NCBI RefSeq assembly: GCF_000340215.1
Contig: NW_006921532.1
Location: 11,816,249-11,880,248 of the forward strand
Length of the DNA: 64,000 bases
Direction: 5' to 3'
DNA from: Pseudocercospora fijiensis CIRAD86
Taxonomy: Eukaryota > Ascomycota > Dothideomycetes > Mycosphaerellales > Mycosphaerellaceae
Part shown: positions 12,001 through 24,258 of the stretch, piece by piece
Layout: each line of letters begins with the position of its first letter
Numbering within the stretch: position 1 is the stretch's first letter
Translations under genes and position numbers: made by a program
The notes under the pieces: generated by a model
What the model was told of the DNA's origin: nothing
Database searches by the model: none
Seen by the model: only the letters and a program-made list of their open reading frames with translations

Positions 12001-12690
12001 GCTATCTAGCAAACCCGCCTTTAGCTACTCTTTAACTAGGACGACGGTTTTCGCCGTAATAGCTAGGAACGCCGACTATAGCATAGGTAGGCGAGGTACT
12101 ATTTCGACGTACTTGCCTTACTTAGTCGGGATTATCTAGACATTATATAATAGTTTAAGTGCAGTATAGGGCGTTATATAATAAATTAGATACGCATCCT
12201 CCCTACTTACGATAAAAGCAAAATCTATTAAGCCGTTCGATAGAAGAAAATACCTAGTACTACCGCTTAATACTAGGTAAAGTAGGTAGCCGCCGTCCTA
12301 GTTAGCGTAAGTAACCTTATCTAGAATAGTACTATCCCGTAGTATTAGTCGCTCGTTAGTACTATAAAAAAGAAGAACTAACTTTATATAATATACCGCT
12401 ATACTCCTAATCTACTCTATAATTAAGGATAGTAGATAATTAGCGAAGATCTTATTAACTACTTTATAGCGATGCGACAGATTTAGCGACTAAGAGGGCT
12501 AGATAATAGTAACTCTACGTCTGCCGACGACGACGATAACGACGAGTAGATTCCGTCGCAAAATAGTAAGGCAAGGCTAGCCGAACACTAGGTATAGCTA
12601 CCGCTTAATATAGCTACTAGATAGCGCCGACAATAGCAAAAACTTCGGGCGTACGCCTAAAACCGTAGTTATACAATAAGTGTATACTAA

Positions 12691-13461
12691 TAAAGAAACT
12701 TTAGGTACGTACCTATTTAATATATAGAATAGGTATATACCTAAAGTTCCTTTATTTACGTATAGTCTCTATAATATTTAATCGTATAGTTAAAGAAGTA
12801 GATATAGGCCGGTTAACTAAGTAGATAGCGCTTAAATAAGATTAAATAGCGAGCGACTAGCGTACTACTAAATAAACAGATAGCCTATCGTATATAATAG
12901 CGTATAATCTAGGTTTATTACTTTGTCGACTTTGCTAGACTAGCGTCGAGAATAATAGGATTCTATTATACTATTATTGTTCTATATACTTAGAATAACA
13001 AAATTGCTATATAGTACTAACCTCTCTTTATCCGGAAGCTATATTATACTATTAGAGATAGAGCCTCGTAGTATAGGTAGAAATCTCGACCTATAAAGTC
13101 GGAAATTAGTATCTCGGAAGAGGCGTTCTCTACTACTATATATAGCGATCTATATTCACTCGGAGCTATAGAATACCGCTAGATATTCTATTATACTATC
13201 TACTTAATATATAGATTACTATAGCTCTTAACCCTTATATATACTATAGGGTTATCGAGGACGATAACGAGGTAGACTAACTTTACTTAATAGGCCCTAA
13301 ATTCTTTATATAGTTAACTACTTAAGGAACGAAATTATTACGTAGTTATATAAGCTAGAAGGACTATAATTAATTAAATAAAGACGTTGTTACTTATTTA
13401 TATACTTATATAATTATTTATATAATTCAATATTACGGAGACTATTTCTATAATCGTAGTA
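12691..13461. other. Intergenic region between convergent genes
   Basis: This holds the 3' flanks of the large plus-strand gene and the minus-strand gene. A family-1 palindrome pair sits at 12699-12751, just after the stop. A short hairpin (TCTCGACCTATAAAGTCGG) and an AT-rich stretch (13390-13430) follow. No frame of gene quality was seen. Confidence 0.6.
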
Positions 13462-15081
13462 TTATATACCTAATCTAAGAACATTATCTTTAAGTAGCGT
13501 AGGGTTCTCTTCCTCTATCGATACTTTATATAGAGTAGCCGTACCCTCTTCTATTACTAGTAGCTCGCGTTCCTTCGCTATACTTAGTCGCTATAGTACG
13601 ACGAGCGTAATATCGTTATCGTACGCCTCCTCCCCCTCTAGAAGTTCGATTAGAGTTATATCTACTATGCCGTTCGCTAGGTAGGCGATACTATAGCGCT
13701 ACTAATATATAATCGTTCCTAAGACTTTAACGTTACCTTCGAGGTTAAATACCCCGATTCCGATCTCGTACTCTATCTCGCTATATAGTAGTTTAAGGTT
13801 ATAGCGAAGCGTCTTAATATCCGCTATCGTAACGTTAAAGTCCGGTAGATAGTAATAAACTAAGAAGCGATACTATATTAATAGCTAAGTTTTCTTATCG
13901 AGTCTATACTAAGTATAACGCTTAAGGCTAAATATACCTTTAGTCTTATTACCTAGATCGGTAACAATCTAATATAAATACTAGTACTTCCTATAATCCG
14001 GCGACCGTAGCTACGCCGCGCGAGAAACTAGAACATTATATATAAAACCGCCGTATACGAGTACGACCGATATTAAGCAAAATCTAGTATATACCGCTAA
14101 TCTATCCGTACTTTACTATATGTCTTTTAACTACCGCCGATCCTTATCTCGTATATCCTAGAGTCTAGAACGTAAGGTCTATATAAACCGGAAATATACG
14201 AGGGCGACGTCGTAGAGTCGTAGAGGTACTAACGCCGAGCTACGATATCCGAAGAATATATTATAATAACTTAAGTAGAGGTTGTCTACGAGGTGCTTAA
14301 CGAATAGTAATTAGTCGTATATAGACCGCGACTACTACCTTAGTATACTCTCCGAGCTTAAGTTAATATATTCGTCGAGCCTCCTTTAACTACGTTCTCT
14401 ATCGTATAGGTAAAGGTTATTCCCGAGACTATATAGCGGTCTAAATACGGCTAATAATTGTACTATCGTACTAGGCCTACTATTATTATAGCTACTCGTA
14501 TTAATTAATATCTTATAAGACGTCTTCTATAGTATATTCTTAAGCGTCGGCGCTAGCCGCTAAGGATAATAAGGTAGTAAGTAACTACCCTATATAATCG
14601 AGAGTATACGGATATATATCGTTAAACTCCGTACCGGTAATAACGAGAAGTAGCGTTTACGCTTCTTAATAGGTAAAGGAGGATCCGACTTCGTTTTAAT
14701 TACGACCTCGCTAAACTAGAGACTAGGCCGTATACTCGCTATTACTATCCGAACCGCTTCGTCGCCGTAGTTAGTAAGTATAGGTATATATAATAAGGGT
14801 CGCAATTCGGGACTACCGTTAATATAGAGAGCGACTAGGACCGCTATATATATCTAATCCTACGCGATAGTTCGAGTTTAACTATCGATACCGAACCCCG
14901 CCGGCTAGCGCTTATATTATATCTACTACTCCCTATCTATACTATAGTTATAAGCAACCTAGACTTTATAGTCTCTATACCTAACGTTTACTAGGTAGCG
15001 TAGGATTTAATCCTTTAACTCGATCGATAGTTCGGAGAATAATATCCTCGCCTTAATTAGATAGTAGTATAAGGTTGTTAT
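13462..15081 (-). pseudogene. 539-codon minus-strand gene of unknown function
   Basis: Read on the minus strand from an ATA at 15081 (ATG with RIP at TG) to TAA at 13462, a single frame of exactly 540 codons can be followed. The copy in unit 2 has the same length to the base. The stops fall at likely Trp/Gln positions, for example in IDREWWIQYKRQPAGFGIDS, where the Trp codons are the mutated ones. Other landmarks are ALYINGSPELRPLLYMPxLT, DPPLPIKKRKRYFSLLPVRS and, near the C-terminus, ELLVIEEGTATLYKVSIEEE. I see no known catalytic motif, signal peptide or clear membrane segment and do not recognise the family. It is divergent from the SNF2 gene, with 375 bp between the starts. Confidence 0.6.
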
Positions 15082-15456
15082 AGTAAGTAGCAATAATAAG
15101 CGTTTAATAGAACTTTAGGTACGTATCTAAAATTTCCTTATATTATACCTTATATAACCTTATATAACCTTATAGGCTATTACCTAACACTAGTACGGGT
15201 AAGCGTTAAAAGCAAATATCGCTATTAGACGCGGGATATACTACTAGCGGTAAATACGTAGTCTATACGTAATATAACTTTTCTTCTTTTATAAACCTAC
15301 TCCCTCTTCTTAACTTAAATATTAATATTAACCTTCCGTAGTACTTACTATTACTAGTACTAGAATAGGTATATACCTAAAGTTTCTTTAAAAATACTAA
15401 TAGTTAAACTATTTTCGAAAGAAATATATTACTATAATCGCGAAAAAACTATAGCT
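15082..15456. promoter_or_regulatory. Divergent promoter region with two family-1 palindromes
   Basis: This spacer lies between the minus-strand gene start (15081) and the SNF2 start (15457). Palindromes at 15111-15133 and 15367-15388 lie close to each start. The direct repeat TATAACCTTATATAACCTTA occurs at 15150-15175. Regulation by the palindromes is inference only. Confidence 0.5.
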
Positions 15457-15612
15457 ATAAGTTCCCTACTTATCCCTAGCGCGCGTAAGCGCAAATTAGG
15501 TACTAGTCCGCTAAGCGACCTGCCCTAAACCCCGACGTCTACTACTAAGAAGTAGTATACCCTACTACTTAGCCTCGGCGATCCTTCCCCGAAAGAGTCG
15601 CTAGTAAAGAAG
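15457..15612 (+). pseudogene. SNF2 ATPase gene, first 52 codons only (truncated by unit junction)
   Basis: Starts with an ATA that was probably ATG, followed by SSLLIPSARKRKLGTSSLSD in frame, identical in layout to 26254 onward in unit 2. The frame is cut after 52 codons. The next base begins the telomere-repeat start of unit 2, so everything from codon 53 on, including all introns and the ATPase, is missing. Confidence 0.8.
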
Positions 15613-15652
15613 ACTATAGGGCACTTTAGGGTTAGGGTTAGGCGTATAGCGG
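15613..15652 (+). repeat. Interstitial telomere repeats (TTAGGG) at unit junction
   Basis: The junction reads ACTATAGGGCACTTTAGGG then TTAGGGTTAGGCG, that is about three TTAGGG-type units directly after the truncated SNF2 gene. The G-rich strand is the plus strand. Confidence 0.85.
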
Positions 15653-15675
15653 GCGTATAGTAGGGCGCCGGCGTC

Positions 15676-16388
15676 GGGCTAATTAGCTATAACTAGCGAT
15701 ATAGCAAGGGCCGCGGGCTAATTAGCTATAACTAGCGATAGGAACGCTCGCCCTCGCGCGCGACGTCGACGAGCCCTATTTACTATTTATCGCCTCCCTT
15801 ATAGAACTATTCTCTATTTATTCGATATTATAATATCGAAGGTATAAAAGAATATATTCTCGCGCCTACTCGTAGGCTACCTACGTATATTGCGAGCTAA
15901 ATAAAAAGGCGGTCGCATTCTTAGTCGTATCTCGACTGCGCCTACGTCGGGCTAATTAGCTATAACTAGCGATATAGTAAGGGCCGCGGGCTAATTAGCT
16001 ATAACTAGCGATAGGAACGCTCGCCCTTACGCGCGACGTCGACGAGCCCTATTTACTATTTATCGCCTCCCTTATAGAACTATTCTCTATTTATTCGATA
16101 TTATAATATCGAAGGTATAAAAGAATATATTCTCGCGCCTGCTCGTAGGCCGCCTACGTATATTACGAGCTAAACAAGAAGGCGGTCGCATTCTTAGTCG
16201 TATCTTAACTACGCCCGCGTCGGGCTAATTAGCTATAACTAGCGATACGGTAAGGGCCGCGGGCTAATTAGCTATAACTAGCGATAGGAACGCTCGCCCT
16301 CGTATACGACGTCGACTAGCTCTATTTACTATTTATCGCCTCCCTTATAGAACTATTCTCTTAGAGCACTCTCTATAAGCTATACCGC
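15676..16388 (+). repeat. 273-bp tandem repeat, unit 2 copy
   Basis: Repeat starts at 15676, 15949 and 16222, period 273 bp, same content as 4791-5503. Confidence 0.85.
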
Positions 16389-17661
16389 GAAGATACCCTC
16401 CGCGGCCTTCGCGAAGCAGTCTTAATAACTCGCTATACTCTATATACCGCTAAGGACGCATTTAATAGCAAAGTCGGTATCTATACTAAGGTAAGTCTCG
16501 CTTTTACCTCTTTAACGCGCTGCCCGTTATATACTAACCTAAGTAGGTTTATATCTGCGGCGCGACTTTGTCTACTCGTAGCTTCGCCGTCCGCGTTACT
16601 TTTAGTCTCCTCCGTACTAGTAAGAAAGTTCTATAGGAACCGCGAAGATGCCCTCCGCGGCCTTCGCGAAGTAGTCTTAATAACTCGCTATATTCTATAT
16701 ACCGCTAAGGACGCATTTAATAGCAAAGTCGGCATCTATACCAAGGTTAGTCTCGCCTTTACCCCTTTAACGCGCCGCCCGTTATATACTAACCTAAGTA
16801 GGTTTATATCTACGGCGCGACTTTGTCTATACGTAGCTTCGCCGTCTACGTTACTTTTAGTCTCCTCCGTACTAGTAAGAAAGTTCTATAGGAATAGTTA
16901 AAGCGCCTTATCGCCGGTAGCTTAGTCGTTCTTATACTAATAAATAACAAGTTCGTATCTCGCGCTATTGTCGCTACTATTACCGCTCGACTACTAGAGG
17001 GACTTTAGTAGAATCTACCTAAGCTTAATCTCGCCTTTACCCGTCCCGAGGAGTTAGAGCTAGATCCTACTATAGAATATCTTATAGTAGAGGACCGTAG
17101 CGGACTTTTCGAAGCTAATCGGCATACCTTGCTTAGCCTTTAGCGTATAATACGCGAGGGTTTCCCCTTATTAGAGCACCTCGTTAGTATATAGCCTTAT
17201 ATTTCGGCGCCTAAGTATTTTAAAGTACAGCCGAAGCGAGATCTAAGCTCTGTCCTAGTTAACAACTCTAACGAGAGCTTCGAGAATATTAATATAGTTA
17301 AGTACTAGCCTTCTAAGCCTAATAGTGCTCTAGACGCCTCCTAACTAGAAGCGCTCCGTCGTATTCTAACGGCGCGTCTTACTATTATTTAAGGCCTACC
17401 CGGTACTAGTAAGACCTATATCTCTATATAAGCTATTAAAGTAATACTCGAGAACTAGAACAAGGGAGATCTACTAATAATTATCGCTTATTAGACTAAC
17501 TACGCTATCGACTAGTTTTTACGTTATATCGCTATATTCGAGGAAGAATTTATACGTCTCGGTAGTCGTAGTAAGGACAAGGATATCGTTAAGCCGCTTC
17601 GTTAGGATACGACGAAGCGCTTCTAGTTAGTAAGCCGCTTCGCTAGGATACGACGAAGCGC
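16389..17661 (+). pseudogene. SF1B helicase fragment, Upf1/ZNFX1-like (unit 2 copy)
   Basis: Copy of 5504-6775 with the same 255-bp duplication (16389 and 16644), the same one-base frame loss, the same motif I (GLPGTSKT near 17394-17417) and the same break after the VKPLR segment. Because both units share the truncation and the frameshift, the fragment was already broken when the units duplicated. It retains a few CA/TG bases lost from the unit 1 copy. Confidence 0.75.
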
Positions 17662-17665
17662 TTAA
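17590..17665. repeat. Duplicated CCGCTTCG...CGAAGCG hairpin (unit 2 copy)
   Basis: Same two back-to-back inverted repeats as at 6700-6775, at the broken end of the helicase frame. Confidence 0.65.
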
Positions 17666-18478
17666 GAAACATTAAAGTAAGAAGGCGTTCGTATTCTAAG
17701 TCGTATCTCGACCGCGCCCGCGTCTAGCTAATTAGCTATAACTAGCGATACGGCCCTCGCTCCGTTAGAACGCGACGGAGCGCTTCCGGTTAAGAAATAT
17801 ATAGGGTACGTATTCCCCTATCCCTTATCCTCCGGTTCCGTAAGTAGGGATTTACCTATCTTCTTAGCTATACTTTTAGTCTTATATTAAGTATACGAGG
17901 TACCCTTTCCCGAAATCTAGCTAACCTATCTACCCGACATTAATTAAACATTATTAGAACCTAGCTAACTATCTAATTAAATAGCCTTCCTTCGCTGTTA
18001 TAGAAGGCTACTACGAACCTTACCCCGTATCTCGTATTACTCCGCCTATCGCCTAGTAAGGACTTTTACCTTTAATAATAGACCTACTAGTAATACTCTT
18101 TAGGTTTACTTATCCTACGGTCCGATAGAGGAACAACTTAAAACTTTTAGTACGCACCTAAAATTAGGCGTTTAAGGTGCGTACCTAAAGTTTTAAGTTG
18201 TTTACGGTGTCCTTTAATTGCTAGACTTTAGGTTTTATAACGTCTACGGGAAGGCCGTAGGTAGTATACGAACCTGCTTATACGTACTACTTTATACGCA
18301 AAATATACTACGCTACTATTCCTTACTCTCTTATATATAAAATATATCGCTAGAAAGGGGTAGCCCTTTCTAGTATTAGTAGTTTCCGCGAGATAGAACT
18401 ACTACCTCCTCGAATTCTATACTTATTAGCGCGGCTTATATATAAGCTTTACCCTCCGCTATTAACAGAATTAATACG
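17666..18478 (+). promoter_or_regulatory. Leader region of the large gene (unit 2 copy)
   Basis: Equivalent of 6776-7593. The hairpin at 18133-18204 keeps TACGCACC and GGTGCGTACC cores. This shows that the unmutated palindrome core was TGCGCA and that TACGTA and TATATA are its RIP products. Confidence 0.55.
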
Positions 18479-21400
18479 ATGCCGCCTAAAGGATAGCGTA
18501 AGCTACTCGGTACTAAAGAGGAAGAGCGGAAGAAGAAGGCCGAACGTACTACGAGGAAGTTAGCGAGTACGGCTCTACGACGAGCCTAGAAGAAAGTATA
18601 GTAAGCCGAGTAAGACCTAGGCGTAGCATCTTCTTCGTCTACGCTGCTACTATATCTAGCCGCTATATCGTCTACCTCTTCGGCTACCTAACCTATCCCC
18701 TATATTAACCCTCTACTTCGTAGCTAAATAGGCGTAGTAGGTAGTTAAACACTCTAGAGTTAGCACTATTCGGCTAGTTAGAGATAGCTACTTCTCCTAG
18801 TACTACGACTACTACCGCTCTCTTTATAGATAGCGCCGCGTATAAATACTAGAGATAGGCTATAGCTCCTCGCTATCTATATTAACTAGCTCGAGATCGA
18901 CGATGTTATCGCGGCAGTCGATTAATTTACTAGAGCTAACGCCGCTAGCTCTGCTCTAAGGGATAGCACTTCTACGTCTATCGTTTAATAATCGATCGTA
19001 TAGGCTATCCCTATCTACGACTAGCCTCGGTTAGCTATTCGGCGGGCTCCTCTACGTCCCCTTCTCCCTAAAACAGATAGTACTTAACTAGTATACCTAT
19101 CTAATACTCTCCCTACGTAGAATAGTTTACCGCCCCGCTCCGATAGCTACTAGACCCCCTTTGTCCGCTATAGTATAATCCCTACTAGCGCTAGCTTCTA
19201 TACTAGCGATACCTCCCGCGCTAGCTTCTATACTAGCGATACCTCCCGCGCTAGCTTCTATACTAGCGATACCTCCCGCGCTAGCTTCTATACTAGCGAT
19301 ACCTCCCGCGCTAGCTTCTATACTAGCGATACCTCCCGCGCTAGCTTCTATACTAGCGATACCTCCCTAGCTAGCTTCTATACTAGCGATACCTCCCTAG
19401 CTAGCTTCTATACTAGCGACATCTCCCGCGCTAGCTTCTATACTAGCGACGCCTTCCTAGCTAGCTTCTATACTAGCGACGCCTTCCCCGCTAGCTTCTA
19501 TACTAGCGACGCCGCCTAAGCCTAACTCCTAAGGAAGCGTAGCTTATTCTTCCCTATTACTAGCTTCGAAGTCCGCTACTTAACCTACTTCGCCGACTCT
19601 TCGAAGAAGTCTCTCCTTCCCTCCTATTCTAGAGAGCTCCTTATTGCCTACGACGCCGCCTAAGCTAGACTCCTAAGTAAGCGTAGCTTATTCTCCCCTA
19701 TTACTAGCTTCGAAGTCTGCTACTTAACCTGCTTCGCCGACTTCTTAAAGAAGTCTCTCCTTCCCTCCTATTCTAGAGAGCCCCTTATTACCTACTTTAA
19801 GAGACGGGACGAATTAACTACTAGCCTCGGTATAGCGTAGTCGACCGATCGCAAGCGCGAGTATATCTAAGTCTAATTCTAGAGACAGCATTCCTAGCCC
19901 TAGCTTAAGGCGAAGCCTGTCTAGATTAAGAGACAGTATTACTAGGTCTAATTTAAAAGAGAGCTTATAAAGGCCTCGTCCTAGAGCTTACCTATCGTAG
20001 CTATAACGCGGGCTCCTACTACGTATCCGGCTAAATCCTAGAGGGCGTAATCCGCGCCCTACCTTACTAGAACCCCTACTACCGCTACGACCTACGCTAC
20101 CGCGAGGTCGGTAGGGTCGAGACGATAATAGCGACGTTACGCTCGAAAGCTCGCGAGTACCTTCGGTAACTAGTAGTTTAATCTAATCGGATTTAAGTAG
20201 TCCTTTAAGTAGCGACGCTAGGGTTAATTCCGACGAGGAACTAGACAACCTACTTATTATATCGACCCCTTATAGTCGGACAGTACTTTACTAAGCGCTC
20301 GCCGTAGATAGTTGCTCTTATAAGTATTCCTAAGACTAGGATACAGATACGGAAGAAGAGGAGCCGATACCGCCTAAAGTTATACTTATAGAATTTGTTG
20401 CTAAAGGCACTACCGCTGCCTTCGCCTAAAGTTAACTTTACTAGCTCCCGGATATACTTGTATACGTCGTAGAGTATAGTAAGCTCCCGATATATATATA
20501 CGAGTAGCTCCGAGGCGTCGACTAGCGTAGACTCCTCGCCGAGTAGGTTAATAGGGTACCTTCTACGGTCCTATTACTCGAGAAGTCGTACCTTATATCT
20601 ACTAATTAGCTATTTTATATTACTCGATACTAGGACATTAACGTACTTCTCCTCCCTATAACCTTACTTGCGACCTATAGAGCCAGTATTCGGTTGTTCT
20701 ATACGCCTTACTTTATAAAGACTATTACTTACGAGTAGTATATACTAGTAGGCCGCTCTCCGATACGACCCGAACGCTATAAGTATATACGGATCGCGAC
20801 TAGACTCGATGCTTCTAGATTTAATACGTACCTCTTCTTCCCTAACCTTCTACTTCCTAAAGCGAATCGAAATTAGAAGATCGACCGGCAACGTTACTAT
20901 TATATAAACAAGCGTAAATAGGCTTACTTTATTAATACTATCCTTATTCCTATACTTCGCGATACTTATCCTTCTCGAGTGCTCGTATATTATCCTCTAT
21001 CCTTCTAGTAAGTATATAATCGCGTATACGCTCGATAGAAACAAGGCGTAGAAGGTAATAATCGTAACGTTAGTAAAATCTCTTACGATATTATAGATCC
21101 GCTACCGGCAAATTAAGACCCTATAGTCGACGTAGCTATACTACGACTATATTGTTTATAGTAGGGTATCGAACGTCGGTTACGTCGAGACTTAGATATA
21201 TATTAGCGGCGTATAGAACTAGTTATTATATAGTATAGGACTAAAATCCGTCTAGAGGTATAGACTCCCTTAGAGCTTAAAGAACTCCTCGATTAGTCCC
21301 TCGAGCGCTAGTTTAACCCTATATATCGTAATATAGACCGCGCTTAGTTCGACCTCGCGTAGGAAGATATCCCTACTAGACTAGTAGTCGAAGACGTAGT

Positions 21401-23492
21401 AGTATCTCCGCTTATCGCCCTTTACCGGATAGCCTATAGCGTTACGAAGACTAGCGGCCTTAATATCGAGTATCCTTAAGTATACTAGTAGTTCGGTATA
21501 TAAGAGGCTTATAGTATCCGAGGTAAACTACTCCGTAAGTCCGTAAAGCGGCTTAGTAGTATCGGCTTCTTCTAAGGATATAATATATCGAAGGATCTCT
21601 TCGCGTCTATTAACCGAACAATAGAACCTATTTTTAGTTAGTTAATACTACCGCTTCTTGTATTCTCCTAGTCTACTATCGACTAGGTAGCTACCGTTAC
21701 TTCCCTTATTGCCTAAGATACTATATTTCGCCGAGCTCGTATCTTAGACGCCTTTAAAGCGGAAATTATATAGGCGTATAATACGCTAGATAGCTACGCC
21801 TCGAGTACTATTCCCTTTAGCGTACGAGGAGAGGTTCGTACTTACTAGGACCTACTCTATTAGCCTAATCTGCCTATAACTCGCCTAAGCCTAACCGAGG
21901 GAGTAGATAGGCGTCGTACTTACTAGCCTTTCTTCGTACTCGAGAGTAAGTACGTCGTCGACTTTATACGTTTATAGTTAAACCGCTAGCTCTTTGCAAT
22001 ATATATAGTCCTTTCGTAAAGGTCCGTTAACGTAGGCGTAAATACCGCCTAACTCGATCGTATAATCCGCGCCGTTAAGGAAGCCTCTACGTCGGCAATA
22101 CTTAATATACTATTCGACTTACTAACGACGACCTACAATAGTAGTTCCTTTAGTATAAAGTATAGACTCTCTCGTAATCGTTACGACTAGTTAGACGTAG
22201 GCGATAGAGAGTAGAAAGGAAGTCGTCGGAGTTTAAATATTATAGTAAGCCTCCGTACTACGTACGCCGCCTAGCTTCTAGCCGATCTCTTTAACTAGGT
22301 TTAACTACGCTTCTATACTACCGCGCTCTAGTAGACCGCCTATACTACCGACTTCCTCCGTAGCTAGCTCTAAGCTACTAGTTCGGGAAGGCTAGAGTAA
22401 GCTTTCTATAACTACGTAAAGGAGACGATCGACTAATTCGTTACTACCTACTAAACGTATTAAGTAGCGTATAGGGAGCGTAAGGGTAACGACTTAGAAG
22501 AGGATAATAACTCGGATTAGTACCTAGGTATCGTTAAACGGGCGCTTTAGCGATTAAGCTAGATATATAGATACCGCTATACTAGCTATATACTCCGTAT
22601 ACTCTTAAAGCCCGATAAGCGCCTAGGGGATTAGGTACGGTTACGCTGCTTCTTCTCGGAGGAAGTTACCGATAAAGAGAGAGCCGGTCTCTATAGCTTT
22701 TCGTACGACCTCGTATATCGGATAATAGGCGGGAGACCTAATATTATCGTCGCCCGGGGCGGTAGTAGTAACGCTATAGAAGGTAGCTTTACCTTATTTA
22801 CCGCTATCTAGCAAACCCGCCTTTAGCTACTTTTTAACTAGGACGACGGTTTTCGCCGCGATAGCTAGGAACGCCGACTATAACGTAGGTAGGCGAGGTA
22901 CTATTTCGACGTACTCGCCTTACTTAGTCGGGATTACCTAGACATTACGTAATAGTTTAAGTATAGTATAGGGCGTTATATAATAAATTAGATACGCATC
23001 CTCCCTGCTTACGATAAAAGTAAAATCTATTAAGCCGTTCGATAGAAGAAAATACCCGGCACTACCGCTTAATACTAGGTAAAGTAGGTAGCCGCCGTCC
23101 TAGTTAGCGCAAGTAACCTTATCTAGAATAGTACTATCCCGCAGTATTAGTCGCTCGTTAGTACCGTAAAAAAGAAGAACTAACTTTATATAATATACCG
23201 CTATACTCCTAATCTGCTCCGTAATTAAGGATAGTAGATAATTAGCGAAGATCTTATTAACTACTTTATAGCGATGCGATAGATTTAGCGACTAAGAGGG
23301 CTAGATAACAGTAACTCTACGTCTACTAACGACGACGATAACGACGAGTAGATTCCGTCGCGAAATAGTAAGGTAAGGCTAGCCGAATACTAGGCATAGC
23401 TACCGCTTAATATAGCTACTAGATAGCGCCGACAATAGCAAAAACTTCGGGCGTACGCCTAAAACCGTAGTTATATAATAAGTGTATACTAA
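18479..23492 (+). pseudogene. Large gene of unknown function (unit 2 copy, frameshifted)
   Basis: Copy of 7594-12690. It is 83 bp shorter: two fewer 30-bp minisatellite units (60 bp) plus a 23-bp deletion before the minisatellite (around 19115-19120), apparently between CCCT repeats. The 23-bp loss breaks the frame that is continuous in unit 1, so this copy would be dead even without RIP stops. The C-terminal landmarks are all present, including RPNIIVARGGSSN near 22735 and the Asp-rich tail near 23330. Confidence 0.65.
19188..19516 (+). repeat. 30-bp coding minisatellite, 11 copies
   Basis: Same unit as 8326-8714, two copies fewer. The order of variant units at the 3' end (CTCCCTAGC then CATCTCCCGC then GCCTTCC) is kept, so the change in number happened within the uniform 5' part. 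Confidence 0.95.
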
Positions 23493-24258
23493 TAAAGAAA
23501 CTTTAGGTGCGCACCTATTTAATACGTAGAATAGGTATATACCTAAAGTTCCTTTATTTGCGTATAGTCTCTATAACATTTAATTGTATAGTTAAAGAAG
23601 TAGATATAGGCCGGTTGACTAAGTAGATAGCGCTTAAATGAGATTAAATAGCGAGCGACTAGCGCACTACTAAATAAACAGATAGCCTATCGTATATAAT
23701 AGCGTATAATCTAGGTTTATTACTTTGTCGACTTTGCTAGACTAGCGTCGAGAATAATAGGATTCTATTACACTATTATTATTCTATATACTTAGAATAA
23801 TAAAATTGCTATATAGTACTAACCTCTCTTTATCCGGAAGCTGTACTATACTAGATAGAGCCTCGTAGTATAGGTAGAAATCTCGACCTACAAAGTCGGA
23901 AATTAGCATCTCGGAAGAGGCGTTCTCTACTACTATATATAGCGATCTATATTCACTCGGAGCTATAGAATACCGCTAGATATTCTATTATACTGTCTAC
24001 TTAATATATAGATTACTATAGCTCTTAACCCTTATATATACTATAGGGTTATCGAGGACGATAACGAGGTAGACTAACTTTACTTAATAGACCCTAAATT
24101 CTTTATATAGTTAACTACTTAAGGAACGAAATTATTACGTAGTTGTATAAGCTAGAAGGACTATAATTGATTAAATAAAGACGTTGTTACTCATTTATAT
24201 ACTTATATAATTATTTATATAATTTAATATTACGGAGACTGTTTCTATAATCGTAGTA
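23493..24258. other. Intergenic region between convergent genes (unit 2 copy)
   Basis: Equivalent of 12691-13461. The palindrome pair at 23496-23550 keeps the GGTGCGCACC core, the least mutated example in the window. A short deletion relative to unit 1 lies near 23850. No gene seen. Confidence 0.6.

Larger units (their letters stand above)
7594..12690 (+). pseudogene. Large single-exon gene of unknown function with ten-residue repeats
   Basis: One frame runs without interruption other than RIP-type stops from an ATG (MPPKG, then a Lys/Arg/Glu-rich segment KEEERKKKAERTTRK) to a double stop at 12688. That is 1,699 codons with no intron needed. Residues about 245-374 are a Leu/Ala/Pro repeat of type ALASILAIPP (13 copies). 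A 48-codon tandem duplication follows, then a Ser/Arg-rich stretch. An acidic patch (DTDAEEEEPIPPK) lies near 9535, followed by a long part that looks globular and includes RPNIIVARGGSSNAIKGGF near 11930. The Asp-rich C-terminal tail (near 12520) is DDDDND. I do not recognise the family. It may be the main protein of the subtelomeric element. Unit 2 carries a second copy with a frameshift. Confidence 0.65.
4728..15612 (+). repeat. Unit 1: short form of the Y'-like subtelomeric unit
   Basis: 10,885 bp, homologous along its whole length to 15613-26409. Gene order is SF1 helicase fragment (+), 1,699-codon gene (+), 539-codon gene (-), and start of the SNF2 gene (+). The unit stops 52 codons into the SNF2 gene and is followed at once by the TTAGGG-bearing start of unit 2. 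This layout resembles tandem Y' elements separated by telomere repeats in budding yeast, although no homology to Y' is claimed. Confidence 0.85.
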
